A DNA stretch of 64,000 nt from Sipunculus nudus (GCA_026874595.1 CM049307.1:49627178-49691177); one strand, 5' to 3'. Shown: positions 33,293-46,259, counted from the stretch's first letter. Numbers and translations are program-made. The notes: a model not told the origin generated them from the sequence alone.

Positions 33293-35182
33293 GGATTAAC
33301 AGCAGAGGCGGTTAGATTTTTATACGATCAAACCCCCCCATGGTGAGAGCTCTGCGGCTATGGGACAATTACTCAACCAGAGCCCGCAGGTCAATATTCA
33401 ACAGGCCTGCTGAACAAAATTATTTAAAATAAGCATTTGAGCAGGCATCAAAATGTCTTCAAAGTCTGCCTTATATCCTGCAATTACTGCACAAAATGAT
33501 AATTTTTAATTGAAAAAAACATGTATTGCATGACACCTTCATGTATTATACTTTATTTTAATGGTGATTTTCTTGTTCCCTTGCATAAATATAGTAACCT
33601 TCATTTCTATAAAATTATCTGACAATCTACAGGAAATAAGTCACCAATATGTTAATATTTTGTCTGGAATAAAAATTCTTTTATACATTTTATAGATATT
33701 TTCTTTCTTTAAACTTCTAACCGTACAAACTGATAATTGTGGCATAACGTTGAGATCAGTAAATGCCGCGCAAGAAATCTGTGTATAATGTATGAGGGAA
33801 TGTAACTGTTAAATAACAGCAGGTATTCAGAGAGGTTATTTCCAGTTTTGTATACAGCAGACGAGCTGAGTTCTTTTGTAACCTGAGTAGGAGCCATTAA
33901 AAAGGACCATGCAGTGGCAGGTCCTACGCTGTCTGAATGTAACTCTTATAAAATAATCAAGGTCATTGTCTCGGACGTCTATGCGAACAGTGTGATAATA
34001 ACAGAAAATAATGATGAGGTTACATAAAGTCATTATAGCTTTGTCAAAGGCACAATTGCCTGACATTTAAGATTCAATAAATACATGTAATTTGTTTTCC
34101 GTTTAGGCTGCGTTTCCTGCTTATTTAAGTTTTTACATTTTATAAATAAGACCACTGCTTCTTGTGCAGAATTCATATAATCGGCAAAATAGATGATGTT
34201 TTCCCAACGCACAGACTCTGCTTTTACTGTGTCGAGGTGGCAAAAATGTGTCATGCTTTTTGAAAAAAAAATATTCATGTTGCAAAACTTTCAAAGGCAT
34301 TTGTAAAGAAAAAAACGTTTTTTAAGTTTCTGATTTATTGGTGAACTTGCCTGGAGCAGTATATTTTTCATTTATATTTTTAGAATAAAATCAGAAACTA
34401 CACAACATGTTAAACCATTCTACGCCAGTAAGCACCTCACATTTCAAGTTTAACCATGTTACACCAGCAATTATCTTACATTTCGAATAAAAATTTGATT
34501 AAAATAGGCACGTGACTTTACTTAGAATGCAAACTCATCAGTCCTCCTATAATCCCTGGTGTGGGCGTGGCCACCCAGGAGCGTTATTCCGGCGCCTTTT
34601 CGGCCGATATGATTTCATTCGCCATCACACTCTTTGTCCTTCTTGCCCTCTTTTAGACTACCCCAGAATAACTCCGTGTTGTATTTCTGAGTAATTTCTT
34701 GCAAACATTTCAAAACCGTTTGTGAGATGCTGTCATCCGTGCGGACTAAAAACCATATGTTGTAAAATTACATGTCGGATTTACGGGTATCCTGCTATAT
34801 ATTAAAAATGTTTCAAGCTGACCATGTGGCTAATTATTATTATCTGACACTGTTATATGTAAACATCATATTATATTAAAACCTTTCTATAATAAAAAAA
34901 CATTGAAAATGAGAGGGACTGTTTTTCTTGATTTTCATAATAACATCGAAGTCCAAGTCGCGAAGAACCACTTAAGTGCCTTGCCAGAAGTAAATGAAAT
35001 TTTACTTTAACCACATTGGAACGATATATTGCTGTAATAATATTCATGAGGTTCTCATTTGATCAGTGGTTTACACATTGAGCTTCGACACTGAATCTCG
35101 ATACTTCAGATTCCTCCACGTTCTATCGTCAGGATTACCAGTACAAACTTTAAAAGTTGCACACTGACCTAGCGTTTGGTCA

Positions 35183-36454
35183 CGGTGGCGTCAATTTATT
35201 TTCGGGGGGGGGGGGGGGGAGGGGTGATCGCAAGGTTCAGGACGGTAATCAAAGTTGGGACAACTTTATTTAACAAATATATATATATATATAGCTTTTA
35301 TTGTCTGTGTGATATATTCAATATATATTACAATTAAGTATAAAGTTAAAAAAAGGTATGCTTCCAGTATAGGTTAATTCTAAAGCAGGTTTAGAAATAT
35401 TATATTTTATAGTAGTCTCAGAAATGGAACTAAATTTTAATCTGATACTTATAAAAGGAATTCGTGCCACCTTTGTTCGCAATGTATTCAAAGACCCCGT
35501 TGCGTATGACACTGTGTCTTTCCTTACTTTTAGGTTATTGTTCCTGTAGTGACCTCGCCGATTTGAGAATAAATACTTTTTTATGTTCACATCGTTTTAT
35601 GGGATTTGTACGTGATATATAAATTGCATGGCGGTAACCACGGAAAACAACCAAACTGCCTTAGGCAAAAACCGGATTGCCTGTGTCGTCGCCTCCAGGA
35701 TTAAGGACTATTGTGCATATGAATAACCCCTCCTGTCAGTGACGGTTTTAAGCATGTTTGGCCTGATGTTTGACCCAGTCTCTGACCTACGTGCGTGGTC
35801 AGTAAATGTGAAAAACACGTGACTCTCGCTTTAGGAAAAGGAGGGGTTCAACCCAGGAGGATTAATAACAAAACTTAATACAAAGGGGCGGGGTGGGGGT
35901 GAGGAGGGGGGGGGGGGGTTCATTGTCCAGGCCTCAAAAATTGGTCCGAAGCGATTAAAAAGTGTTGCGTCAGCTGAAAAGTGGGTACGGACCCCCTGGA
36001 CTCCCCTTGGGTCAGCTTCTGCTACTAATGAGGTATGCATATTTCCGTTTCTTTCTTCTAGAACAGCTTCATTGCCTTAAAAAGTTCATTTAAATCCTCT
36101 TTTATGTCTATGTCACATCAACCTATTCTTTTTACGTCTAACAATAATAACCAGTCAAAGATCACAGAAAAATCTGATTGCTCCGCATATAATCCGGTTA
36201 ACAAATGTAAACTTATAAACCTGTAAACCTATATTTTCTTTTAACTTTTAGAAAAAAAATGAGCCAACATTCCTCATCTCAGTTAATACATCTCTCAAAC
36301 CCCGGTAAAAACCCCGATTTATCAGCTAGTAATTAATTTATTTAATTTTCGACAAATAAATATGATCTGAATACCGGGGGGGGGGGGGGGGGTTACATTG
36401 ACTATCAACACTTGCAAAAACTTTGGGGACATATAACCCCTTCTCTTCCTCCTG
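35183..36454 (-). mobile_element. hAT-type MITE (reversed) interrupted by an insert of about 0.9 kb
   Basis: Left terminus CGGTGGCGTCAATTTATTTTC matches the reverse complement of the right end of the 56.6-kb copy (CACTGGCGTCAATTTATCTTC region). The right terminus ends ...CTCCTG. The flanks TTTGGTCA (35175-35182) and TGTGGTCA (36455-36462) are a 7/8 target duplication. Subtracting an insert of about 35436-36335 leaves about 375 bp, close to the 346-371 bp of other copies. The body matches Y4 45840-46167 (ACAATTAAGTATAAAGT, GGAAC.AAA). Contains G16 (35204-35219) and G17 (36376-36392). Confidence 0.8.
35436..36335. mobile_element. Insert nested in the Y3 MITE
   Basis: Absent from the MITE in Y4. 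Includes a G13 tract (35906-35918) and a CCCCCTGGACTCCCCTTGGG stretch near 35990, typical in style of a second non-autonomous element. Its ends and family could not be fixed by eye. Confidence 0.5.
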
Positions 36455-37163
36455 TGTGGTCAATCGGTTCTTGAGAATGAGCTTTGAAATTATTTCTTTC
36501 AATTTCGTTCCGAACCCTGATTCCCGGCATTTAATCGTATGCATTTTTTGCTTTAAGGGTTTATAACTTTCAGAAGAAAATGGCATACCATGTCTGTTCT
36601 TTGCTTAGGTAATATATGTTGCATCACTCACCATTTATTCAATTGCGCATCAGACCTTACCTATTTGAGCTTCTGGATCCGGAGAACCGATTTATTAGCC
36701 AGTATATTTAACGTAATGGGCTCGGCACATCCTTTTTCGAATTCCTCTTAAAAAAACTGAACATCTCACAATTAGCCAATAAGTCTAGAAGTCGTTTAAA
36801 TCGAATCTTCGTCCTTCCATACTATCGAAAAGGACTCTGCGACCACAAAGATTGGTCAACCATCTCCTCAGCATACCTGGATCATTCCAAAAGTGACAGT
36901 ATCCGATCTCACCATGTAGCTACGTATTTATCATCAATATATGATTACTTTATGAAATAGCAATTTCAATTTTACATACTAGTATGTTATGTCTTATCAT
37001 ATCAGTTATGAAGACGAAATTTTATCACATATGTTACATATTTATGTATTTCTCCTTTTTTAGTGAGCGGGTCTTGTGTTTTATGGATGTGGGTATGATG
37101 ATTTGAGTAGCATATATCAATACTTGCGTTTGAAAGAGAACACTTGAATAGTTATCTTTACAG

Positions 37164-37308
37164 GGAGTCTGGTTCTCGTGTTCATGTGAATAAGCTGACC
37201 GATAGTTTCTCTACGGTTAAGCTTTCTGACTTGTTTCAATGGCAAATTCCCCTCGCCTTATACCATCCCCATTCTAGTGCTAAAACAGCTCTCATAGATG
37301 AACGTAAG
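37164..37308 (+). other. Candidate exon or exon relic, module A3
   Basis: Same 145-bp length, acceptor (TTATCTTTACAG) and AAG|GTAA donor as in A1 20512-20656, open in the frame reading ESGSRVHVNKLTDSFSTVKL onward. Only part of the peptide is conserved and the substitution pattern looks neutral, so this may be an accident of shared ancestry. Confidence 0.2.
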
Positions 37309-38468
37309 GTAACGATAGAGCCAGCGAGTAGGACTGACCTTCACTGATAAGGATGAGTTTCCACCATACAGACATCCCTCTTGGCGGCTAATTTGCTCGC
37401 TGCTCCTAGAAGGTCGGATACATTTTGGACCATTTCTAATGAACTAAAATATCAAGGTTAAAGACTATTTCAAGCTGACTGTAAGCGGTCTTAACTAAAG
37501 CCTAATCAGCTTCAAGGATTTCATAGCGTTACTGGTCTGATTATAATTTAGAAAAAATACACAAGACCTCAAAGAATATCCCACTTGAGAAACCTCCTTT
37601 GCGTCTCCAGTGTATTGTATCTTAAACTCTGCCTCATATAAGAACCCAGGTGCATCCAAGTAAAAGTAAACTGAATCGACAGATAAACTTTGTCCACTTT
37701 GTATTTTTTTGTTTCCATCCATGAACTTAAGTTCCGATGACGGTTTGTGGCAATTGGATGTAATGGAAAGCTTTCTAAGATATATTTTCTGTATCTATGT
37801 AGCCAAAGGGGGAGAATGGGTTGCACAAAATAAAAAAAGTGTTTTTATACAGACTTACCAGACATGATGACCTACAGCTACCCCTGCCAATATTAAATCA
37901 TATCATGAGTAAATTAACTTCATAACCTCGTATCTAAAGGAAAAATTTCATTATTTCTACAGGGCAAAACCGGGTGTCACATTGTTAGATATGGAAAAGA
38001 ATAGGGACTGCCATGTGTGTTTTTTCTCGAAATTTAAGGTTCAAATTCCGAATGACTTCTGAGTTGAGGCGCAAACTATAATAATAATAAAATGAAAATA
38101 CTAATGTCACAAATCTGTTGTCATGTGCATTTTAACAGCAGCATCAAAATTTAAAGTCTTATAATATAGAGAAGATTCCTTTGTTACTTTATCTATTAAC
38201 TTCACGACCAGCTGATATATATTTCATTTATATTCTTAGTTTGCAACGTCTTTCTTAGAGCTATACTTGTGACCTCTGACATTTTAGATTTTTATACATT
38301 CCCTATCCTCTGTATCCTCTTTTAACGTGATGATAGTGCGATACATGCTGAAAATGATTATTATTGCTGTAATTTTCTTTATATTTATTTATGTAAAAAG
38401 ACATTCAGAATCGATGCTCCTTTATCCTACCTAATGGTGATAACCATAACGCGGTATACAATGACATA

Positions 38469-39279
38469 CAGTAGAGCGCCGTTTTTCTGAAAGCGTTGGG
38501 GGACGAGCTTTTTGTTCGTAAAAACGAACATTCGGAAATGCGGACAAGGGTCTAGCGGCTAGTTAGTACGACAGTAAATGATTAACTTATCGTCATTTTA
38601 CCCGAGGAACACAGTGTTTCTTTCGATATTCGTAATTGACGACCTGGACTTATGAAAGATATTGGATTATTGCTGAACATAATTGGTAAAGATCAATCTA
38701 ACCTTGTTTAAGGACACGTGCGTGCTCTTTTTTTTCTCAAATTCACTGGAGGGAAAGGTCAAATGACATCGCAAAGGCACACGGTGTTTCTACCCTCGAT
38801 CTACCTAATTGAAGATCGGTACATATAAAAGCTGCTCAAGCAGAAACGTTTAATGAGTTATACCTCACCAATGCTGATGCGAGTAAACTGCTCAGTTATT
38901 TGGCATGACAGCCTGTCCTAAGCCGAAGAACTATGCTTGCTTGAGTACAAACGAGATGTGGTTGATAACACACAAGTGCTCTGGGATAAAGTGCTCAATT
39001 GCTTGCTAGGGGTACAGGGGGCCGAGCGTTGCGGGGCTAGCTGTAGTTTTCACACCTTTGCCCCTGCGACAACTTCGGCCGGGGACTAATTAATTAGGTT
39101 CACCATTTGACTTAACACATGCCTGCATGCCTTCTAACTGGTCATTACAATACTCATTTTAGGTTTAGACATACTTGAAGTATATTTCGGAAATACGAAT
39201 AAATTTTCGGTTCCCCATTTTAATTTTTGGAAAAACGAATTTTCGGAAATTTGGCATTCGGATATACGGCGCTCTACTG
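38469..39279. mobile_element. pogo/Tigger-type non-autonomous element, 811 bp, TA duplication
   Basis: Termini CAGTAGAGCGCCGTTTTTCT and ...GGATATACGGCGCTCTACTG: outer 15 bases perfectly inverted, with TA on each side (38467-38468, 39280-39281). Module A1 shows the empty site near 22145 (ACATATGCATGTACAGC against ...ACATA[element]TATGTATGTACAGC). Inner words CGGAAATACGAA / TTTTCGG repeat near both ends. No transposase frame. TA target and CAGT-type ends fit the pogo/Tigger branch of Tc1-mariner. Confidence 0.88.
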
Positions 39280-39589
39280 TATGTATGTACAGCATATTTA
39301 AATGGAAACATAAAAAATTTACAAACATCTACATTCTGCGCCTCAGCACCTGATATGAAATATTTATAGAGAAGAAGCGTTTGAAGTAAATAACATTAAC
39401 TGCTACCGCTTTTTGTAATGATGGCAAACATTATTTTATTATTCTTATTGGTTTATTGCATTGCTTTTTAACTGCATTGATTAGTTTTTATTTGAGATCT
39501 CGAGATGTCGAATCTCCGCCACGGCCATGGCCAAGTTTGCTTCATATGAAAAGATTATTAAGTAAGTCCTTTTAGTTGTAGTATATTTA

Positions 39590-39710
39590 ATGCAAATGTA
39601 ATCTGAGTGATTGACATTTCTCGTGGCTGCCTCTCTGCTGGGAAATCTGTTGCCTGCCTCTGACGTCATACAGTGGAGAACTAAGGTTCGTCAACAGGAT
39701 TTCTATTAGT
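39590..39710 (+). repeat. Shared core element with octamer and CRE (module A3)
   Basis: ATGCAAAT and TGACGTCA at 71-bp spacing, then GTGGAGAACTAAGGTTCGTC. Same arrangement as A1 22478-22600. Confidence 0.8.
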
Positions 39711-39933
39711 GGATTAATGGCCCCTAAACCAGAGCTGCCCGACCTCACAAACTTGCGTTTGCTCTATTTGTGACATTTAATATGTTTCAGAACACTTTGA
39801 ACACAAGTAGATGATATCCAAGTTAACTTAACAGCTATGAAGGACTGTTTATTGAACCTTAAAGGCAAAACGTTGAAAGTTTAAGCACCTCATGATGCAA
39901 GAAGGATACCGCAGTTTGCTATATATATATATA

Positions 39934-40995
39934 TAGAACGCCTGTATTACGGTCACCATCGGGACTTGATGAAAGTGGCCTTAATACAGGAGTGGCCGTA
40001 ATACAGGACTTTACCAGGACAGGGGGGTTAAAATGTAACAAGAAACCAAGTTCAAATCTTCATTACCATCAACAAAATAATCGTTTATACAGAGTATTAG
40101 AATAATTACTGTTATCAATAAAAAAATAAAATATTTACAATCACGTCAACCCTTTTTATAACAATTACCAACAATATATATATAAATCAAGTGTTTGTTA
40201 TTAAATTAAAAACATATTGTATATCAATAATATTTTCACAAATGTTGAGAAGCTCTCTGTATCCATAAAACCTACTTATAACAAGGAAGTATCAGCAGAA
40301 ATATGTGAACATTCACAAAATACACTCTTTACATCTGGTTAAAGTAAGCAGTTATGGAAGACTATTTGTTATACACTTTCGAGTCCACAATTTCATCTTG
40401 ATAGGCAAAGTCCAAATTCTTTGTAGCCATATGTGAATGGGACAGAGTATGCGTAATATTTTTATACATGTAACATTGTTTATTTTGCATTCATAATAAT
40501 TCATGTATAATTAAACTCTGCGATGTTTGCCGCCCTGTTTTCGTTTGATGTACGTGTTCACAAGGACATTACAGAAAGTTTAAAAGAACAACAGTGTGCC
40601 TACAATTTTTCTGATGACATAATCATCGGAACCCGCTGGTTGTCATTTGTTAATTAAATGACAAACACCCTGATTAAGATCCGGCTCGCGAGACTGATAC
40701 CGAAACATACACGCAGGTGGGAACACATGCCTTACTATTGTGCATTCTAATGAGGCTAGCTACGTATCAAACAACTCAGTCACGGTCGAGTGGTTACCTT
40801 TCCCTGACCGTAATTGAGGCGTTTCCCGGGCTGCTGGACCGAGATACCTGGCCGTAATACGGAATAGAGGAGTGACCGTAATTGACAACAAAATGATTAT
40901 GAAATATAACGGTCGAAAATTCGGGACCGGAAAATCTGACCGTTATAGACGTATTGACCGTTATAAAGGCGTGGCCGTTAGCAGGCGTTCTACTG
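39934..40995. mobile_element. pogo/Tigger-like element, about 1.06 kb, inserted in (TA)n
   Basis: Left end TAGAACGCCTGTATTACGG, right end ...TAGCAGGCGTTCTACTG|TA (reverse complement CAGTAGAACGCCTGCTA). Subterminal GGCCGTAATAC / GACCGTTATA words repeat near both ends. The left CAG appears eroded into the TA tract. In the matching place after A2 (about 29615) there is only a short TATATATA, an empty site. No transposase frame. Confidence 0.8.
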
Positions 40996-40997
40996 TA

Positions 40998-41060
<63 letters not shown>
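40996..41060. repeat. (TA)n microsatellite
   Basis: About 65 bp of TA directly abutting the right end of the pogo/Tigger-like element. The 73-codon frame across it is translated repeat. Confidence 0.95.
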
Positions 41061-41063
<3 letters not shown>

Positions 41064-41074
41064 TATTCCGTTTT

Positions 41075-42990
41075 CTTATATGACGTAAATTGACGGGATC
41101 ATTAACACGATTTAAGAACAAGGGATGCGAATGTGAGCTTAAGGTCGATAACTGAAATACATTTTTATTATCTGTGAAATGTTGAGTATTATCTGTTTAA
41201 GATAAATTACCGTGAGGATGTGACCATATTATCATATTTATTTGATGTGACCTTGTTGAGTATTATATGTTTTACGATAAATTACCTTGAAAATTTGATT
41301 ATATTATTGTTTTTATTGGGTGTGTTACATGTTTTAGGATTAATTATCGTGAAGATGCAACTGTTATCATTTTTTATCTGAGACATGAAAACAACACGCA
41401 GGATGTACCAAGATGATACACTATACCAATAGACTTTTGTACCACAATAGCGACATCTGTTGGTAACGATTGACACTAGGTGTTCGGGTCCGATAAATTG
41501 AAAAAGAAAGATCGTATTTTTAACTTCTTAAGTAATAAATGGTAAGCAACATATCCTTTAAAGTAAGGTTTTTATCGGAGTCTCTGGTGTTTATCTAGTT
41601 TTCGTTTATATATGTAAGTGTCACGCATAACCAACATGGGTCTAGAACAAATAATTCTAGCCCTTTGCCAGAAAAGGAAATCGACCTTTATCACTCTGGT
41701 ATATAACCATTTGAATTAAATTTGTATGATGGTGATCCAGTTTACTGGATGTAATAAGTTGTTCCTTGGTTATTATCCTAATACTCAACATTTCATCAAA
41801 ATAAATCCGTTCACAACTTGTGTACGGATGCTGACAGACAGCGAAGAGAACACACACCTGTCGGAGGTATAATTAGATAAATGTTCACCACCATCATACA
41901 TTCGGGGATATAATTAGATGTATGCATTATCCTTGGTAAGCTATTGATTACCATTATTGACCTCGGCATGAATAATACAGAATACTAGTAACATCACTCA
42001 GCGTTCATTCTGTCTGCATGTTCATGTACCGCAGACGCATAAGTACATAATAATATATACGCATTCATGGGGTGATAAAGGTGAAGAATAGATTAGAATG
42101 GATCCTTGGGCCACCATATCAAGTATTCTTCTATGATATCTGATCATTGCTGAGATATGTTTGGAATCAAATAACAAAGTGGTTAATGCGGACCTAGGGA
42201 AATGTCATGTTTCAAATTTTTGTTGTGCAGACACTGCTGCTTGGACATAAGAAAGGAGATTTTTTTTCACATATACTGTGTTCTAGTGGGTGCGTATTGA
42301 ATACGTTACGTCTTCCTTTAAAAAAAGCTCCGGGTTATTCTATAACCGGGGAGGCCATCTTATTTATATCAGGCAACTGTGTGAGGTGCATCGTGAAGTT
42401 TCAACAAGTCAATTGACCTATCCACGAACTCTATGCGACCTTAATCGCATATTCATTCAATGAATAAAAATAAGCATGGGACTAAGGAGCAACCAATCAG
42501 GTGACCTTAAACATTGTAAAGCGTCAATCATCTGAAAAAAAAACAACAAAATTTTGCATAATTTGACAGAGCTTGCATAACCTCCCTCTATGCATCGAGC
42601 GAAACAAATATGTTATTATGCTAAGATCTTAAAAACCAGAACTTCATAGGGGAACTGACCAATTAGATATGATCAGTCTGAAAACCTATCCCGTATCTGC
42701 TACAGATGGATTCTAATATCATAAAGAAGGTGAACAGTTTTGACTACTAGGTTTGGAACATCGGATTTGTTTGGCCGTTATGATTCTGGCCCCGTCACGT
42801 GTGAACTTCTTTGGTCATTCAGCGAATGACTTTCTATTTTAGAAAGTTGTACAAATTGGGTGATTTTTTTTTCTAGGCTCTACATGATCTACAAGTGAGT
42901 CACATGTTTTAGCTTAAAAATGTAACTGTATTTCCCCTTGTAATATTAATGTTTTCTCATGCTAAATCAAATTAATTACAAATTATTAAT
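41075..42990 (+). repeat. Module Z, copy 2
   Basis: Collinear with Z1, lacking its 490-bp GACC-rich insertion. It has its own extra block at about 42420-42590. Ends at a (TA)n tract. Confidence 0.85.
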
Positions 42991-43004
42991 TAACATAAAT
43001 ATAT

Positions 43005-43008
<4 letters not shown>

Positions 43009-43060
<52 letters not shown>
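43009..43060. repeat. (TA)n microsatellite
   Basis: About 52 bp of TA, abutting the pogo/Tigger-like start at 43062. Confidence 0.97.
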
Positions 43061-43061
<1 letters not shown>

Positions 43062-43064
<3 letters not shown>

Positions 43065-43275
43065 TGAAACTCCACTTGCGGACAACTCAGTAAGGCGGAC
43101 AACTCACTAATGCGGACACTAAATCTCAGTCCCTTCAATTTTGCCTCTATATTATGTTTAACGTAAACTCGGATAGCGGACAACTCTATCCTGGCCAACG
43201 GACAAACTTTCCCGTACCGTCAGCATATCTAATACATATTACGACCTAAGCGGACAGACATCGAGAGTTCTATAT
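43062..43275 (+). mobile_element. pogo/Tigger-like element, left end only
   Basis: TA|CAGTGAAACTCC followed by four GCGGACAAC/GCGGACA words, related to 22924-23180. No right terminus found. The sequence joins the truncated start of module Y4 at about 43490, so part of the element and the left half of the Y4 core are missing. Confidence 0.5.
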
Positions 43276-43850
43276 TTATTCATATATTTGCAGGGAGAAG
43301 GCGCTCCGAGGTCATGACCTGTTATGACCTGTTTAGTTCAAAGCGACAGCTCGGTGACAAGCGTAATTTGGTGAAAAATTCGAATATTGTTTGTAAGATA
43401 TACAGAAACGAAAATGTTGTTTATTTCTATAAATGTGTTGATAACCCGATCATGATTAAAATCAGATTGGCAGGTCAATTAGGAAAAACATAAGCGTAAT
43501 AAGAGACCAAGGATCGCCTAAATCCCCACAGTACTGTCGGATTGAAATTATGTCCAATAAAAGTTCACCGACCTAATAGGCTGACTGTAGCTATTTTTAC
43601 TTTTCCAATGTAATGGTAAACCGTTTTCGCCAAGACTTAATTTACTTAAAGCTATGAAGAACGGGATTATATAACTTTAAGCAAAAACTAAATTTAATTG
43701 AATTATCTTGAAGCAAGTGTTGAATGAATCTGATGAATATGAATCTGATATTAAGTTTATCCAGGTGGGACACTGATGAATCTAATTTTCGGGGTCCACT
43801 CACGCTTGTGATACCAACAAGCGGGTCTAGTACCTGTGTTCCTGGGTCCA

Positions 43851-43920
43851 GTGTTTTGTATGCTCTACTAGGGTTAGAGCGGCGGACTCAAATCCGGATG
43901 ATCGTGAGTTCAAATAGCAC
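43851..43920 (+). pseudogene. tRNA-like relic in module Y4
   Basis: Paralogue of 32790-32862: TGCTCTACTAGGGTTAGAGC, CGGA-CTCAAA-TCCG with a 6-nt loop and GTGAGTTCAAATAGC, with a B-box decayed by one base relative to Y3. Not functional. Confidence 0.55.
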
Positions 43921-45839
43921 AATTCATGAGCCCTCCCCCTACCCCCGAGGGGCAATTTTCTCAAATAAATGCTCATACGTATTAAGTATGTAAAAAAATT
44001 CGCGTACATAAAAAATAAATCAAAATTATATTTTTAATTGGATATAACTGCACTTAACAATCATACAAATTATCCAAATACAGTTATATCTATCTTATTC
44101 AACAATAAAAGGGAAGTAAAATGGTGTCTATTTTACCACCATATATAGGGCTAATATTTAGGTTATTTTGATACAGGTGATTTTGTGTCCATACCCCTTC
44201 AACCGATATCCGTCAGTCGCAAACTTGGCACTTTGGCCTTTTCATGAAAAATCAGCCATTGTTCAAGTTCCAACATTCGGTTTTCACAAACTAGGGACCT
44301 CCATGCAGGTATAAGAAAATTAGCGTCTAGAAAATGCTGTGCCCAAAAGCCTTGTTTCACTCACAAAACGAAAGCGCCTTTCGGGGTGTCTTCGTAGTAT
44401 GACCCAGCAATGGGACAGTAACTCAACCAGAGCCCGCAGGTCAATAGTCACCAGACCAAAATTATATAAAATAGGCGTTGCGTTTGTGCAGACATCAAAA
44501 TGTATTTAAAGCTTGTGTTGTATCCTGAAATTACTGCACATAATGATCCCTTTTAATTAAAAAAAAAAACATGTATTGCATGACACCTTTATGTATTATA
44601 CTATATTTTAATGGTAATTTTCCTGTTCCTTTGCATGAATATAGTTACCTTCATTTCTATATAATTGTCTGACAATTGACAGGAAATAAGTCACCAATAT
44701 GTTATTATTTTGTCAGGAATAAAAATTCTGTTAGATAGTTTTTCATACATATTTTATAGATATTTTCTCTATTTAAACTTTTAACAATACAAACTGATAA
44801 TTGTGGCATAAAGTTTAGATCGGTAAATGCCGCGCAAGAAATTTGTGTTTAATGTATGAGAGAATGTAACTGTTAAATAACAGCAGGTATTAAGAGAGGT
44901 TTATTCCAGATTTGGATACAGCAGATGAGCTCAGTTCTTTTGTTACCCGAGGAAGGGCCATTAAAATGGACCATGCAGTGGCAGGTCCTATGCTGTCTGA
45001 ATGTAACTCTTATGAAATAATCAAGGTCATTGTCTCGGACGTCTACGCGAAGTGTGATAATAACAGAAAATAATGATGTGGTACATAATGTCATTATAGC
45101 TGTTGTTAGTCAAAGGCACAATTTTCTGACATTTAAGACTCAAGGATAAATACATGTTATTTGTTTTCCGTTCAGGATGCGTTTCCTGCTTATTTAAGTT
45201 TTTACCTTTTATAAATAAGACCACTGCTTCTTGAGCAGAATTCATAAAATTGGTAAAATAAACGTTTTCCTAACGGGCGGACTCTGCTCTTACTTTGTCG
45301 AGGTGGCAAAATATGTAACGCTTAAAAAATATTCATGATGAGAAACTTCCAAAAGCACTTGTAGAGAAAAAAAAAACTGTTTTCAAGTTTCTGATTTTAT
45401 TTATGTTCGTGCCTGGAACATTATGTTTTTCATATGTTTTTTACAATAAAATCCGAGACTACACAACATGTAAAACCGATCTGCACAGCAAGCACCTCAT
45501 ATTTCAATTTAAAACATTCTACAACAGCATGCATCTCACATTTCGAATTAAATTTAATCAAAATAGATACATCACTTTACTCAGAATGCAAACCCGCAAG
45601 TTCTCTAATAATCACAGGTGTGGGCATGGTCTTCCAGGAACCATATTCGGGTGCCTTCCAGGTCGATATAATTTCCTTTACCACCATACTCTCTCCGCAG
45701 ACTATCCTCAGATTATCTTCGTGTCGTAAATCTGAGTAAAATCCTCGCAAACATTTCAAAACCGTTTATGAGATGCCACCATTTGTACAGGCTAAAATCC
45801 AGATGTCGAAATTTTACGTTGCTTTACATATATAACGTG

Positions 45840-46167
45840 TAAATCGGGGGGGGGGGGGGGGGGGGAGGTGATAAGAAGGTTTCGGAGGGTATTCAAAGTT
45901 GTGACAACTTTGAATAAAACAATATATATATATATATCTTTTATTGCCTGTGTGACATATTTCAAATATGTTACAATTAAGTATAAAGTAATAAAAAAAG
46001 GTTTGTTGCTCCCAGTATAGGTTAATTATAAAGCAGGTTTAAAATATATATACTTTTCACAGTCATCTCAGAAATGGAACCAAAATCCAATTATTAATAT
46101 ATTTACCAACGCTTGCAAGAAGTAAGGGATATATACCCCCTTCCATCCTCCCGTATAGACGCCCCTG
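45840..46167 (-). mobile_element. hAT-type MITE, reversed, outer left terminus lost
   Basis: Ends ...AGACGCCCCTG (reverse complement CAGGGGCGTCT), followed by TGTCGTCA, the counterpart of the Y3 target duplication. The body matches the 56.6-kb copy in reverse (ACAATTAAGTA, GGAACCAAA). The left terminal 20 or so bases present in Y3 are gone and a G20 tract (45846-45865) lies at the edge. Confidence 0.75.
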
Positions 46168-46259
46168 TGTCGTCAATCGGGTCGTGATAATTAGCCTCGG
46201 AATAAATTCTTTTAACTTCGTTCCGAACCCAGATTCCCGCCATTTAATTACCAATTCCC

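Larger units (their letters stand above)
32240..36540 (+). repeat. Module Y, copy 3
   Basis: Begins with a diverged core (AAATGCAATTT, CTATGACGTAATAA, AGAGACCAAGG, GCCACAGGACT), runs through AGCTATGAAGGACAGG (32479), a tRNA-like stretch (32790-32862), GGACCATGCAGTGGCAGGTCCT (33904) and CAGAATAAC-like words near 34660. It ends after a reversed MITE at 36454. Very similar to Y4 (43490-46260), offset about 11.05 kb. The open frames shared with Y4 are explained by their recent common origin. Confidence 0.85.
36540..39930 (+). repeat. Module A, copy 3
   Basis: Close match to A1 from 19895 on, offset about 16.6 kb. Empty of the A1 MITE (single AATGGAAA at 37762-37769) but carries an 811-bp pogo/Tigger-type element absent from A1. 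Octamer ATGCAAAT at 39590-39597 and CRE TGACGTCA at 39661-39668, 71 bp apart as in A1. Ends at AGGATACCGCAG, followed by a (TA)n tract with a second pogo/Tigger-like insertion. Confidence 0.85.

Noticed and set aside
33836-34066. Similar minus-strand frames in Y3 and Y4 (also 44873-45094)
   Set aside because: Explained by recent duplication of Y3/Y4; Y2 is not open in the same frame.
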